Positions 54,786 to 64,000 of a DNA stretch of 64,000 bases are shown piece after piece; positions within the stretch are counted from its first letter, which is position 1; each line of letters begins with the position of its first letter. Origin of the DNA: Tenodera sinensis (Eukaryota; Arthropoda; Insecta; Mantodea; Mantidae); contig CM060961.1 of NCBI GenBank assembly GCA_030765045.1, positions 31,603,305 through 31,667,304 on the forward strand. The letters are read 5' to 3'. The notes under the pieces are model-generated. The model was not told where the DNA came from, did no database searches, and was given only the letters and a program-made list of their open reading frames with translations. A program made the translations under genes and the position numbers.

Positions 54786-55090
54786 CACATATAGGAATTG
54801 TTCCATTAATACCTCGCCTTTAACTGTAATCGGCAGCTTTTTAGCTTTGGAACTTGTTGCCTATCTGCAAGGTGTTGACTCGTATTACAGTTGTTTTGGG
54901 ATTTCTGATTTGTCTTTGGGATTTACACATTAGATCACACGCACATTCATACGCGCAGTCACTCGTTCATACTTTCAGACTCTGGGGAGGGTAGGACATA
55001 ATCTTGGCTAGAAAAAATTTCCCACCTCAGCCGGAAATTGAATCAAGGACCCCTAGCACAACAGGCAGATGTTCTACTAGGTATGTGTTA
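54786..55090 (-). mobile_element. SINE-bearing insertion, family 2
   Basis: The inverted body CAGACTCTGGGGAGGGTAGG, GGCTAGAAAAAATTTCCCAC and a box-B-like TTGAATCAAGGACC identify family 2 at 54975-55085. The 54786-54970 part may be its 3' extension or another element. Confidence 0.6.
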
Positions 55091-55192
55091 TTTGTCATAT
55101 AACATCTGTTGAATAATACCTATATTTTAACCGAAATCATTAGAGCCATTTTTGACCAAGCAAAAGATATTGAAAGTTTTTTTCATGCGAAA

Positions 55193-55645
55193 GGTTGGTT
55201 CACAATCACCGATATGGTAACGATAACCGCATCGATAAACTTGAAATGCACGCATTCAAATGGGAGTGTTTTCAACCAACGGGAAGCCTTCTCGGGCCCC
55301 GGGAACGGGAAAGAGGGCCTGGCTAAGTTTTAAGTTATTCGTTGCCGTTACCGGGCACAGCATGTTAGATTCATATTGTGCGTGTTCGACTTTTCACTGT
55401 AGAAATTAATCAAGGTGGCCGCACCATGAAACAACCGTTAGAGCTCTCTCTCTCTAGACGCAAGCTAGAAAAAATACCGTTGGCCAGTTAGAAACAAATG
55501 AATTCCCTGTGCGCAATATGCCCTCCATTTTCTAGTATCTTATCGTTATGTTGTTGGGCTGTGTGAACCAAAATAATGAGTGCTGCTTTGCTTACCGTTC
55601 TCGGAATCATTATCGTTACCATTGTCGAGTGGTTGTGATTAATTT
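55193..55645. mobile_element. inverted-repeat DNA element (MITE/foldback candidate)
   Basis: The left end TCACAATCACCGATATGGTA then ACGATAA is mirrored at the right end, which inverted reads TCACAACCACTCGACAATGG then TAACGATAA. About 30 bp of imperfect inversion surround a non-coding, partly GC-rich centre. No target duplication is clear. It interrupts a GTm copy. Confidence 0.65.
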
Positions 55646-55890
55646 GGGACGGGGGATTTTAATGCAAATCTTCATGATGTAGATATCTGGTATTTATAAA
55701 AAATTTCGTTTTAGAGCTGTGCTGTTCAAACACACACAGGCGCGTGCGCGCTAATCTTTTTTTTCTAAAAATGTTTTTTGTTTGTTTAGGAGACCTCAAA
55801 ACATGCATTTATGGTGAAATATTGACATCAAAAGTTTTGTTGGAATACAATACTTCCTCTTACCTACCATTACTAGGTGGTAGAGAAAGT

Positions 55891-56304
55891 AAAAACTGAT
55901 ATTTCTAGGCAAAAATGTACTATTTTTGACGGATCTCAGTTCCCTCCGAGGCAGAATGCCTTTTTCGAAACCTGATAATTAATGTACAAAGCCAGATAAG
56001 TACACAAAGCAGCAACATTGATTGTTTCATTTCTGTATTCAAAAGATTAATATCTAATTAACGCTGTGGAAGAGCGATAGTCATGTGTACTTGGGGTTCT
56101 GAACCGACACATTCTGGAATGATCCAGAGAGGTTAACGCGGATGAGAGTGGATGGCGACGGAAGCTCCGAGGGTCACATGTAAGTTGCGTATAGCTCTTT
56201 AGGAGGTCAGCCGTTAAGTCTCTTAGGCACCATTAACACAGCGGCAAACCGTAGAGATTATTGTTTTAGTGAGCAAACACCCAAATGAGATATGCCATGA
56301 CGAT
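55891..56304. other. unassigned DNA
   Basis: No gene or repeat recognised. Confidence 0.35.
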
Positions 56305-56920
56305 TCAAGTGTGTTACACTCACATAAACATGTATTTTTGTATCTTCTACAAACTATTCCTACAAAAATCTTACTTTTTCTGATTACTTTGTATTAATGG
56401 ATATAAACTTTCACAGAAATAATTTCGTTGTAAATACAATAAGGTCACACGAAGCTGAAGCGACAGTCGAATGTTTACAACTGGTTTGCTAAGCTTTGAA
56501 CTTCTGTACTCCTTCCATGGCATCGGAGAAACAACTGAATGGTGATATCACTTCAAAATATGTACAAAGTGATGAGAAATTTAAATCAACAGCAACGAAT
56601 AACTTGGAAGTGGTTATGTCACAAAAATGTACTTGACATAATTGTGGGTTATAACAGGCTTTTGTCAGTATATAGAAGTTAACCAGTTACACAAAATGAC
56701 TCAAAATTTGTTCAGAATAAACAGTAATTTATAGTCTTCTAGTATATCATTTCATATTTTATTATCCAGACAAATGTAAAGATATTTTCATATAACGGTA
56801 CTTTTGAATGGAGTTATTTCTTTGTAAATATTCTCGCCCTATCTTCGCAAGACCCTGAACTTAAATACCAGTTCGCTATTTTTCCGACATTTCGTTTTTG
56901 AAAAACCTATGAACCCCCAC
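56305..56920 (-). repeat. GTm-related copy, old subfamily
   Basis: The inverted tail GTGTTACACTCACATAAACA, CTACAAACTATTCCTACAAA and TTTCGTTGTAAATACAATAA match the old subfamily. It continues to CTGAACTTAAATACCAG and TTTCGTTTTTGAAA and ends before the simple-repeat site. Confidence 0.7.
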
Positions 56921-56957
56921 ACCCCCAAAAAGTGTGGGGTATATATGAAGAGCATAC

Positions 56958-56988
<31 letters not shown>

Positions 56989-57061
56989 TCAGAACTGCTA
57001 ATGAATTTGATGAAAATTCGTGTGGGATACTTTAATGAAGAATAATGTATGTACACGTATC

Positions 57062-57780
57062 AGCAACCTCCATGAAGTAGGTTAGAGTTTCTGCCTCATT
57101 TTCAAGAGGTTTCGAGTTCGTTTCTCAGAGTAAGTTGCTCGGATAAGGATTTTTCCGGGGTTTCCTCTTATTTTGAAAAGACAAATGTTGGGTAAAAAAG
57201 GGGGACAGCACACATAAGCCCTTAGAACCCTTTGTGTTTCTACTGTGACTCCTGGGAGGGAGGGATGAGGAGAAAGACCCGATGATCCGAATGAGGACGG
57301 GCGCAAGTATGGGCTGTGTTTCTACAGTTTCCAGTGCGAACACATCCGACGCCGCCCGTCCCCGATCCTACAGATCCTCGCCCGACCGGGCCGACCCGGA
57401 ATGACGCCGGAGTTACAAGGTTTGCAGTAAGCAAGCCACCGTGCAGCCGCAATCCGCCGAACACCGTCGCTTGGTCCTACAACCCTGAAATGGATGACAA
57501 GGCGATGTTGGGGACAGGAAATGAGGGACGGAAAGTCGTGGCATGAGGATGAGCTCTCCAACATTCGCCTAAGTGACAAGGGGGAACTACGGAAAACCCA
57601 AAACCAGAGTGCGCGGTCCACGGGGATCGGATCCATGAGGTCCCGCATGCGACTCACGCGCTACCTCCTGACCGCCTCGCTCCTTCGAATGTTAGGTAAC
57701 TGTAAGCTCTATGGACCCCAGGCTCATTTGAACATAGTTTTACCCACTTCATTCATCATCCGATAGAGTTGATCGGGAGA
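57062..57780 (+). mobile_element. SINE, family 3, split by a family-5 SINE
   Basis: The head and body at 57062-57195 (AGGTTTCGAGTTCGTTTCTC, GGTTTCCTCTTATTTTGAAA) continue at 57688-57780 (TAAGCTCTATGGACCCCAGG, CACTTCATTCATCATCCGAT). Removing 57196-57687 and one duplication restores the family-3 order. Confidence 0.85.
57196..57687 (-). mobile_element. SINE, family 5, with 12-bp duplication
   Basis: On the minus strand it starts GAGCGAGGCGGTCAGGAGGT and GATCCGATCCCC and ends CTCCTCATCCCTCCCTCCCA plus a short tail. AATGTTGGGTAA (57184-57195) and AATGTTAGGTAA (57688-57699) flank it. Dense CpG explains the several overlapping frames on both strands, none of which is a gene. Confidence 0.85.
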
Positions 57781-59554
57781 AATTGCCCAATTTAAGGTTT
57801 GGAGGATCAAATTATAGGCTAAACTGTAGAGTTTAGATTCAGCATTAAACTAGTGTTCAATGAGAAGCCTCTTCAGCATAAAGGCTAATTTGCGTCAACC
57901 TACCATTAATAATGATATGTGTTTTGAATGTTGTTATGAACAGTGTAGTTTAGGCATCGGGGTGAGATGACAATTATATTGGAAGGAGGTTCTAAGTACT
58001 AGTTTTGTGCACGTGCCGTACAATTTAGCAAATACATAATTCAATGAGCACAATTAATTTGGTTGTAAGAATAAAACATAAAATAAATGTATGTAAAAGT
58101 TAACGAATGAAATGTCTGCTTCGACGTAAAGTAAGTTCTTTTGTACAATTTTTGAACATGTTTCTTCCTCCCTGCAAGATTTATGGAGCCTTTCATTGCA
58201 TTGCATTGCATGTTGTAGTATCTTATCCCCAGAGACCTAAATAATTGCCACCTTCTCAGAACATTTTACGGTCGTGGAATTCTGCAATGCAAGTAGTTTC
58301 ATATTTTGTAGCTCGTGTGAAGCCTCACTACATGGAAACTTCAAATTGGATTTTGGTTTCAAATGTTTTTAGCTCTTCAAAGTGAAGAGAATGTGTCGTA
58401 TACTTGCTTCAAAGGTTCGTTATGCTTTTCCAGGAGAATAACATTTATCGTGAACGTCAGCAAGGGAAATGGTATAAACCTGAACTACCAGTCTTACAAA
58501 TCAAGCACTTAACTTTATCGTCTTCATCTCGAAAACAAAAATATTCTTCCTTCCATTGAATTGTGTACTACAATATATACTCCGCGCCATCCGCCTCTGA
58601 CTAGCAGGTCTGGTTCTCCTTGCCTTGGTCAGTGGAGAGGGAAAATAACGTGCAGGTGAAGCGAGCGTGTGCTCGCTTGTTGAGCACCGTGGTACACAGT
58701 ATCCACTATGCTCAACGTGTATAATATTTGTCTGTTCTACGTCATTCATAAGCACACGTGCACAAAATAACTGCGCCAGACGCAGCGCCAGTTTTGTTCT
58801 TACTTTGCGTTTGTTGATTTCAAAGCGCAGAAACAGATAAAACAGTGCCTTAAGCATTTGCCTTCACTCCACTACAGCCAGCGAGCACGGTACAGGTTGT
58901 TACACGACGGAACTGCAAAACTTGGGCATCTTTCCCCAATAGGCATCTTCCCCCGATCCACTCTATGGCATATCCACCCAATGATTAAAAATACAGACAA
59001 ATGCTTACTGCAGGAACTATGTAGGGTTAATTGAAGTACGGCTTCTGATACAGTTTTTCATGGCATTAGCCGTTTTGAACATATTCCATGTTGAGAGCTT
59101 ACACCTTTCCCAAGTGTGAGTGTACCATATATCTAACAAATATGTCTGAAGTTTGCGGTTCTTCTTCACTTCTTTCTATAACAACAGGTTGTTACTACGA
59201 ATAAGCACCTTAATGTTGTTTTCACATGTTTTGAAAGTGCGTCTTGCTTAATCTGAAATCTTTCCCGAGTAAAAATATACTTCATAGGTAATACATAACA
59301 GGTAAGTTAGGTGGATATGGTTTATTGCGAGTTTTTGAGTATTTAATAAGTATTGGCATATTATTAGAAAAAGCTTCTATGGTTCACATTAAATTGCTAT
59401 ATACCGACTAATCTGACCAGAATTATTTTGTGGTTTTACTCATTTAGTAGGTAAATGTCGGATTTGATGTTCAATTCTATTTGTTGTTCCGTTTTGTCAA
59501 TTTGTGATATTTCAATCAGAAAATTTTATGATTATTTTTGAAAAAAATAAAAAA
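57781..59554. other. unassigned DNA, 1.8 kb
   Basis: No gene or repeat family is recognised. A 118-codon minus frame at 58501-58857 has no motif. CATTGCATTGCATTGCATG occurs near 58195. Confidence 0.35.
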
Positions 59555-59570
59555 AAATAATAGTGATGAT

Positions 59571-59968
<398 letters not shown>

Positions 59969-60634
59969 CGGAAGAGGCAGCTTTTCATGTAGGGTAAGTA
60001 TATATAATGGCTGAATGGTTAAGCCATAAGACAGCAACCCTGTCACCATTAACTCCACAAGGGGCTGGTAATCTCTTTGGTGTACTAATTACTCAACAAA
60101 TTTACAATGGGCAGCCGGACAGATGTATGAACAACAACCAAAGCGCAAAAAGGATAAACGACTAGAAATTGCGGATACGTTAAATGTGGCAACTTGGAAT
60201 GTGAGGGGATTAGGTATGAGAAACAGAGTTAGAGCGCATGTGTAAAGAAAGAAAAATTGATATAGCGGTCTGATCAGAAACTAAAAATAAATTAAAAGGG
60301 ACAAAGGAATTAGAATATTACGTAATGATTTACAGTAGGGTAGTACAGAACACTAGAGCCAAAAGTGGTGTAGCGATATTACTAAACAATAAATAGAAAT
60401 CCAAAATTGAATCGTATGTATTTCTGAATAGAAGAATAGTAACTGTAAGATTAAAAATAGAGGTTATTTAACAACTGAAGGAGTTTATGCTCCCGAAGAA
60501 GGCAGAAAGGATACAGAAATATTTTACGAACAACTGCAAACAATTGTTGAGAAAATTAACAAGAACGATCATGTTATAATAACTGGAGATTTTAATGCGT
60601 GAGTTGGGAAAATACCATTACCAAAAATAGTAGG

Positions 60635-60692
60635 CCCAAATGACCTAGTTGTCGACGGGCCCCTAAACTCCATTCATCCATCCATCATCCAT
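60635..60692 (+). mobile_element. 58-bp ultra-short retroelement 3' end with 14-bp duplication
   Basis: CCAAAAATAGTAGG at 60621-60634 and 60693-60706 brackets a 58-bp insert. It holds only a hairpin-like ATGACCTAGTTGTCGACGGG region and a CATC-repeat tail. The hairpin matches the 3' end of the LINE at 39447-40171 (ATGACCTAGAAGTTGAGCG). Confidence 0.88.
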
Positions 60693-61146
60693 CCAAAAAT
60701 AGTAGGAGAACATGGAGAAAATCATACGAACTCAAATGGACATGATCTTAGACTGTTCGCTACAAACAACTGTCTGAAAATTGCAAACACATTGTTAAAT
60801 ATACTAGGAATGCAAGAGGCTTTAAACCTATTATAGACTATGCTCTAATAAATGAGAAAATGAAACCACAACTTATGGATGTACAAGTCTACAGAGGGTG
60901 TGACATCAACTCAGATCGTTGTTTACTGATGGCCAAATTTGTACTACGGATAAAATGGAAAAAAATCAAAAACAATAAAAGAACAACCCCCGAAGAAGTG
61001 TACAAATTATATTACTGAAGGAAGAGAGCATAAGATAGGTGTATCAAACTAGATTAGCAGAATACCTAAAGAAGACGCCAACTGATGGCAACTTAGAAAT
61101 TGGATAACATTAAAACATATATTGAAAAGGCAGCCTTAGAAGCAAT

Positions 61147-61168
61147 AGAAAGAAAGGAGGAAGAAAAA

Positions 61169-61199
<31 letters not shown>

Positions 61200-61223
61200 G
61201 AAAAGAAAAGAAAGAAAAGAAAA
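61147..61223 (+). repeat. A-rich tract with GAAAA repeats
   Basis: Runs of A (over 20) then AAAAGAAAAG units inside the decayed LINE. Confidence 0.9.
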
Positions 61224-61734
61224 TAAGAGGCAGGAAAGGTTTAAGAATATGGATGAAGGAGTAGAGAAGGTGATTAAAAAAATGCTTATTTAGGCTGGAT
61301 GCATCAGAAGACGGAGGAATCTGAAAAGTTGCATAAAGGAAAAAGGAACAAAGCTATATAGATAACTAGGGAAGCACATAATAAATAATGGGATACATTT
61401 AAAAGTAACATAGAAGATGATGTTCTTGAAAGACAAACATTTGCACATAAAGTAATGAAACACCAGAATAAAAATGAAAAATATACAGCAAAGATAAACA
61501 ACATTCAAGAAAAAGAATGGATAAAACATTACAAGGAATTATTGTGGTTTCAAGAAGATAAATATGAAATGGCAAGAAAGGAAGACAGGTATATCTAAAA
61601 TGTAGACATGATTACGATTCAAGAAATACAAGAATTAAAAGTATCAAAGAATAGGAAAGCAACAGGAACAGATAAGATAAACATTGACCTTTTAACACAT
61701 GGTGGCACACTTCTGCATGTAAGTCACCACAATA

Positions 61735-61985
61735 GTGAGTCACCATTGGGGTAATTTGTCTCTGATGTGAGACTGCCTTTGTGGTTTACCAGGAGAAATA
61801 CGAACTGGTTTGAGAATTTAATGCCATTCTGGCAGTTTGTCACAATAGCTCAATGGTTAGAGCAGCCGCCTGGTAAGTGGAAGGTCTGTGGTTCAAATCC
61901 CAGTTGTGGCATTGAATTTTTAAGTTCCAGTTCTACCTCTCAAACTTTGCCCACACCAACAGTAACTTTGTTGGCATAAATAAAT
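61735..61985 (+). mobile_element. SINE, family 4, near full length
   Basis: The leader CATTGGGGTAATTTGTCTCT and ACCAGGAGAAATACGAACTG precedes a tRNA-like core at 61838-61911: acceptor strands TGTCACA and TGTGGCA, D-stem GCTC/GAGC, box A TAGCTCAATGGTTAG, box B GGTTCAAATCC. The 3' part is AAGTTCCAGTTCTACCTCTC through TTGGCATAAATAAATAATT. It interrupts the RTE-like LINE. Confidence 0.85.
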
Positions 61986-62810
61986 AATTATTAAAACCTA
62001 TACTATAAATTTAAAATCATAATTAACACAAGGCAGACAAGAATAGAGGAAATCTTAACAAATATCTACACGATAAGGGTGTAGTATATCGCCCTCTGTT
62101 TTTAACATATATATATTAACGACCTAGTGTAAAACTGAAGAAAAATTATTACGAAAGGAATAAGATTAAATAATTTAATAAATTTTAATATTTTACTGTA
62201 TGCTGATGATATAATGTAAACCACAGAAGACTACTTACAATTCTATTTACATTACTTAAATGAAATAAGTAAAGAGTACGACTTTAAAATTTCTACAGAA
62301 AAGACAAAAATAATGGCATTCCTAGGAAAATCGCCTATAAGGTCGAAAATAACATTAGAAAATAAACTTCTATCACAAGTGTTAAATTTTAATTATTGGG
62401 TTGCGAATTGTCCTCTGGATATGGAACAATAAATGACATTGACAACAAATTATTAAAATTCCATATGATACGTGCCACTATTCCTAGAACATTAAGAAAG
62501 AAAACACGGAAGGACACAAGATTGAAGTTATACAATACAATGGCGGCACTAGTGCTCCTATATGGTAGTGAGTCCTGGGTAACAAATAAGAAGAGCTTGA
62601 GTAGAATACAAAGTGTAGAAATGAATTTTCTAAGAAGGACGAAAGGATGTGCGAAATTGGACACATAAAAAATTAGGAAATTAGAAGAGAATTGGAAATA
62701 TACTTAATAAATGATAGAATTTAACAACATAGTGTTGATTGGGAGCAACATGTTCAGAGAATGGAAGAAACAAGATTGCCCAGGATAGCATAACAGTTTA
62801 AACGGCAAAA

Positions 62811-63602
62811 TTATTTCTGAATGAATTTTATTTAAACACAAAATCAAATTAATTTTGGTGAAACCTGGTCTTTATTTGGAGAAAATCCTAGCCCTCACCA
62901 TTTTTTTTAATTATCTGTGGCCCATTATATATGACCCTGTAATAAAAATCTCATCGCACAAATGTATAAGCGGAAATGCATTACTTGATAAAAACTGACA
63001 CAATATGAGGGCAGCTATAGCATCTGCAGTGAGTAATATGCTCTTCCAGGACATAAGGACGAACATCACTGCCTGTTGTGCATAGTTTGATACACCTGGG
63101 CCCTTACCAGGTACAAAATTATGATGGACTATAACTTTGTCATTAATATAAACCAACATGACTAAGGGATGTGGGAAGAGCTAGGAAAAGATAGAAGGAA
63201 TCATTGTGAATTCGAAACAGGCGATTCGCCTAATCCTTGAAGTGAAGAAGAATTAAATATCTGCGTTGGAGCAGTAATTGGTTAAGTGGTTAATCATCTG
63301 TCCCATTGGCAACAGGAGGTGCATCTCCCAAGGCTTGTTGAGGGCAAGACTGTTCCACACATGACCTTACAACACGTGTAGTAGGACACTTCATGAATCA
63401 GACAGGGAGAGATTTCTTCTGAGAGTAAGTTACAGCCTACAGGTGTCTTGTCACACGTGATGGGCGTGTTATCTGTAGTACCTACGTAATTCTATTGAGT
63501 GTTCTGTTAATTGTACTCAGTTGTGTCATAATGTACTGCACTAGTTGCGTATGACAAGTGATAACACCAAACTGTGAATGGTTGCATCACATATTACAAT
63601 TC
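62811..63602. other. unassigned DNA, possible SINE scrap
   Basis: The 63265-63430 stretch (GTAATTGGTTAAGTGGTTAA, TCCCAAGGCTTGTTGAGGGC) may be a degenerate tRNA-derived element. An 82-codon minus frame at 62911-63159 has no motif I recognise. Confidence 0.35.
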
Positions 63603-63714
63603 TATTACTTTCTCTAGCACCTATCGATTAGGCAGAGGAAGTGTTGCATTCCACACAAACATTTGATGTCAAGATTTCACAGAAAATTAATGTTTTGAGA
63701 TCATTTTTCGAAAA

Positions 63715-63768
<54 letters not shown>

Positions 63769-64000
63769 AATTGTATGTGTGGGTGGTGTAAGTAAAAAAC
63801 AACCAATATCTTCCAAAGATGCTACACGAAGATTTTCAAGAAAATCCCTCACGCAAACTACACTTTACTTGGAACACTTTTCGAACTTCTTTACTTTCTC
63901 AAAACAGCTTTGTGAATTTTCATAAAATGGTTCACAAAAATATTATAATTACACATTTTGTTGTAAGTATAAGAGGGATACGGCAGGTTAAAGCGATAGT
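63603..64000 (+). repeat. GTm family copy, running off the window
   Basis: Head TTACTTTCTCTAGCACC, GTTGCATTCCACACAAACAT, GATGTCAAGATTTCACAG, a GT tract at 63716-63768, then CACGAAGATTTTCAAGAAAA and AAACTACACTTTACTTGG. Cut by the window edge. Confidence 0.85.
63716..63768 (+). repeat. (GT)n microsatellite inside GTm
   Basis: About 25 GT units at the standard GTm position. Confidence 0.97.

Larger units (their letters stand above)
54500..55890 (-). repeat. GTm family copy with two insertions
   Basis: Minus-strand blocks lie at 54520-54785, 55095-55192 and 55646-55890, ending in head GGTAGAGAAAGTAAAAACTG. A family-2 SINE region (about 54786-55090) and an inverted-repeat element (about 55193-55645) separate them. 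The simple-repeat site reads CACACACAGGCGCGTGCGCG. Confidence 0.8.
60165..62810 (+). pseudogene. decayed RTE-like LINE: endonuclease and reverse transcriptase
   Basis: The plus strand reads, through many stops and frameshifts, as a non-LTR element resembling the RTE/BovB group. Endonuclease: NVATWNVRGLGMRNRVRA (about 60185-60240), AKSGVAILLNN, GVYAPEEGRKDTEIFYEQL, VIITGDFNA (60570-60600), IDYALINEKM and a Y-R-G-C-D-I-N-S-D-R block near 60890-60925. Reverse transcriptase: INIDLLTHGG near 61680; after a SINE, ILLYADDIM near 62200; KISTEKTKIMAF; and LLYGSESWVTNKKSLSRIQS with EMNFLRRTKG near 62550-62650. It ends HVQRMEETRLPRIA near 62760-62790. A 58-bp insert and a family-4 SINE interrupt it. Confidence 0.85.

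Overview
The window is from a large, repeat-choked arthropod nuclear genome, most likely an insect. Evidence for this is an insect-like ubiquitin-activating enzyme gene, a nuclear copy of mitochondrial ND3 of hexapod type, and many tRNA-derived SINEs, R1/I-type LINEs, hAT and IS630/mariner-like elements. A blattodean (cockroach or termite) is my guess from the repeat style; nothing in the sequence proves it.

Only one intact protein-coding gene is visible: Uba1, the ubiquitin E1, on the minus strand at 4941-8102. It is a single uninterrupted exon of 1053 codons from its first ATG, with both nucleotide-binding folds, the catalytic cysteine and the C-terminal E2-binding domain. A second in-frame ATG lies where animals start the cytoplasmic E1 isoform.

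Nearly everything else is transposable-element debris, much of it nested. The dominant component is an interspersed family I could not classify (working name GTm), about 0.9 kb when full length. It has a head TTTTTACTTTCTCTAC, a tail AGTAGAGAAAGTCATGTGAG and no coding capacity. At one fixed internal position it carries a simple-sequence tract (GT, GA, GACA or CG-rich) that differs in each copy. More than twenty copies occur between 0.3 kb and the right edge. Many serve as landing sites: a 5'-truncated LINE sits inside the CA tract of one (23022-25185), a hAT element with a perfect 8-bp duplication inside another (45225-46121), and SINEs inside three more.

Layout: 0-4 kb GTm, a SINE and an inverted-repeat IS630-like transposon; 4-8 kb Uba1; 9-16 kb GTm copies, a MITE, a LINE endonuclease fragment and two nested SINEs; 16-21 kb a mariner-like transposon carrying the mitochondrial fragment, then a decayed CGGBP1-like hAT transposase; 21-28 kb SINEs, GTm and the best-preserved LINE; 28-32 kb an unidentified coding-like fragment broken by a hAT MITE and a near-perfect Penelope-like palindrome, then a pogo-like remnant; 32-47 kb GTm, LINE pieces, SINEs and hAT; 47-58 kb a candidate solo LTR and more SINEs and GTm; 59-64 kb a 390-bp TAA tract, a decayed RTE-like LINE and a last GTm copy. 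Apart from Uba1 the elements do not form a pathway. They form a stratigraphy in which direct repeats let the order of several insertions be read.

Element family names rest on protein motifs, terminal repeats and target-site duplications read by eye. Boundaries of old copies are good to about 10-30 bases.
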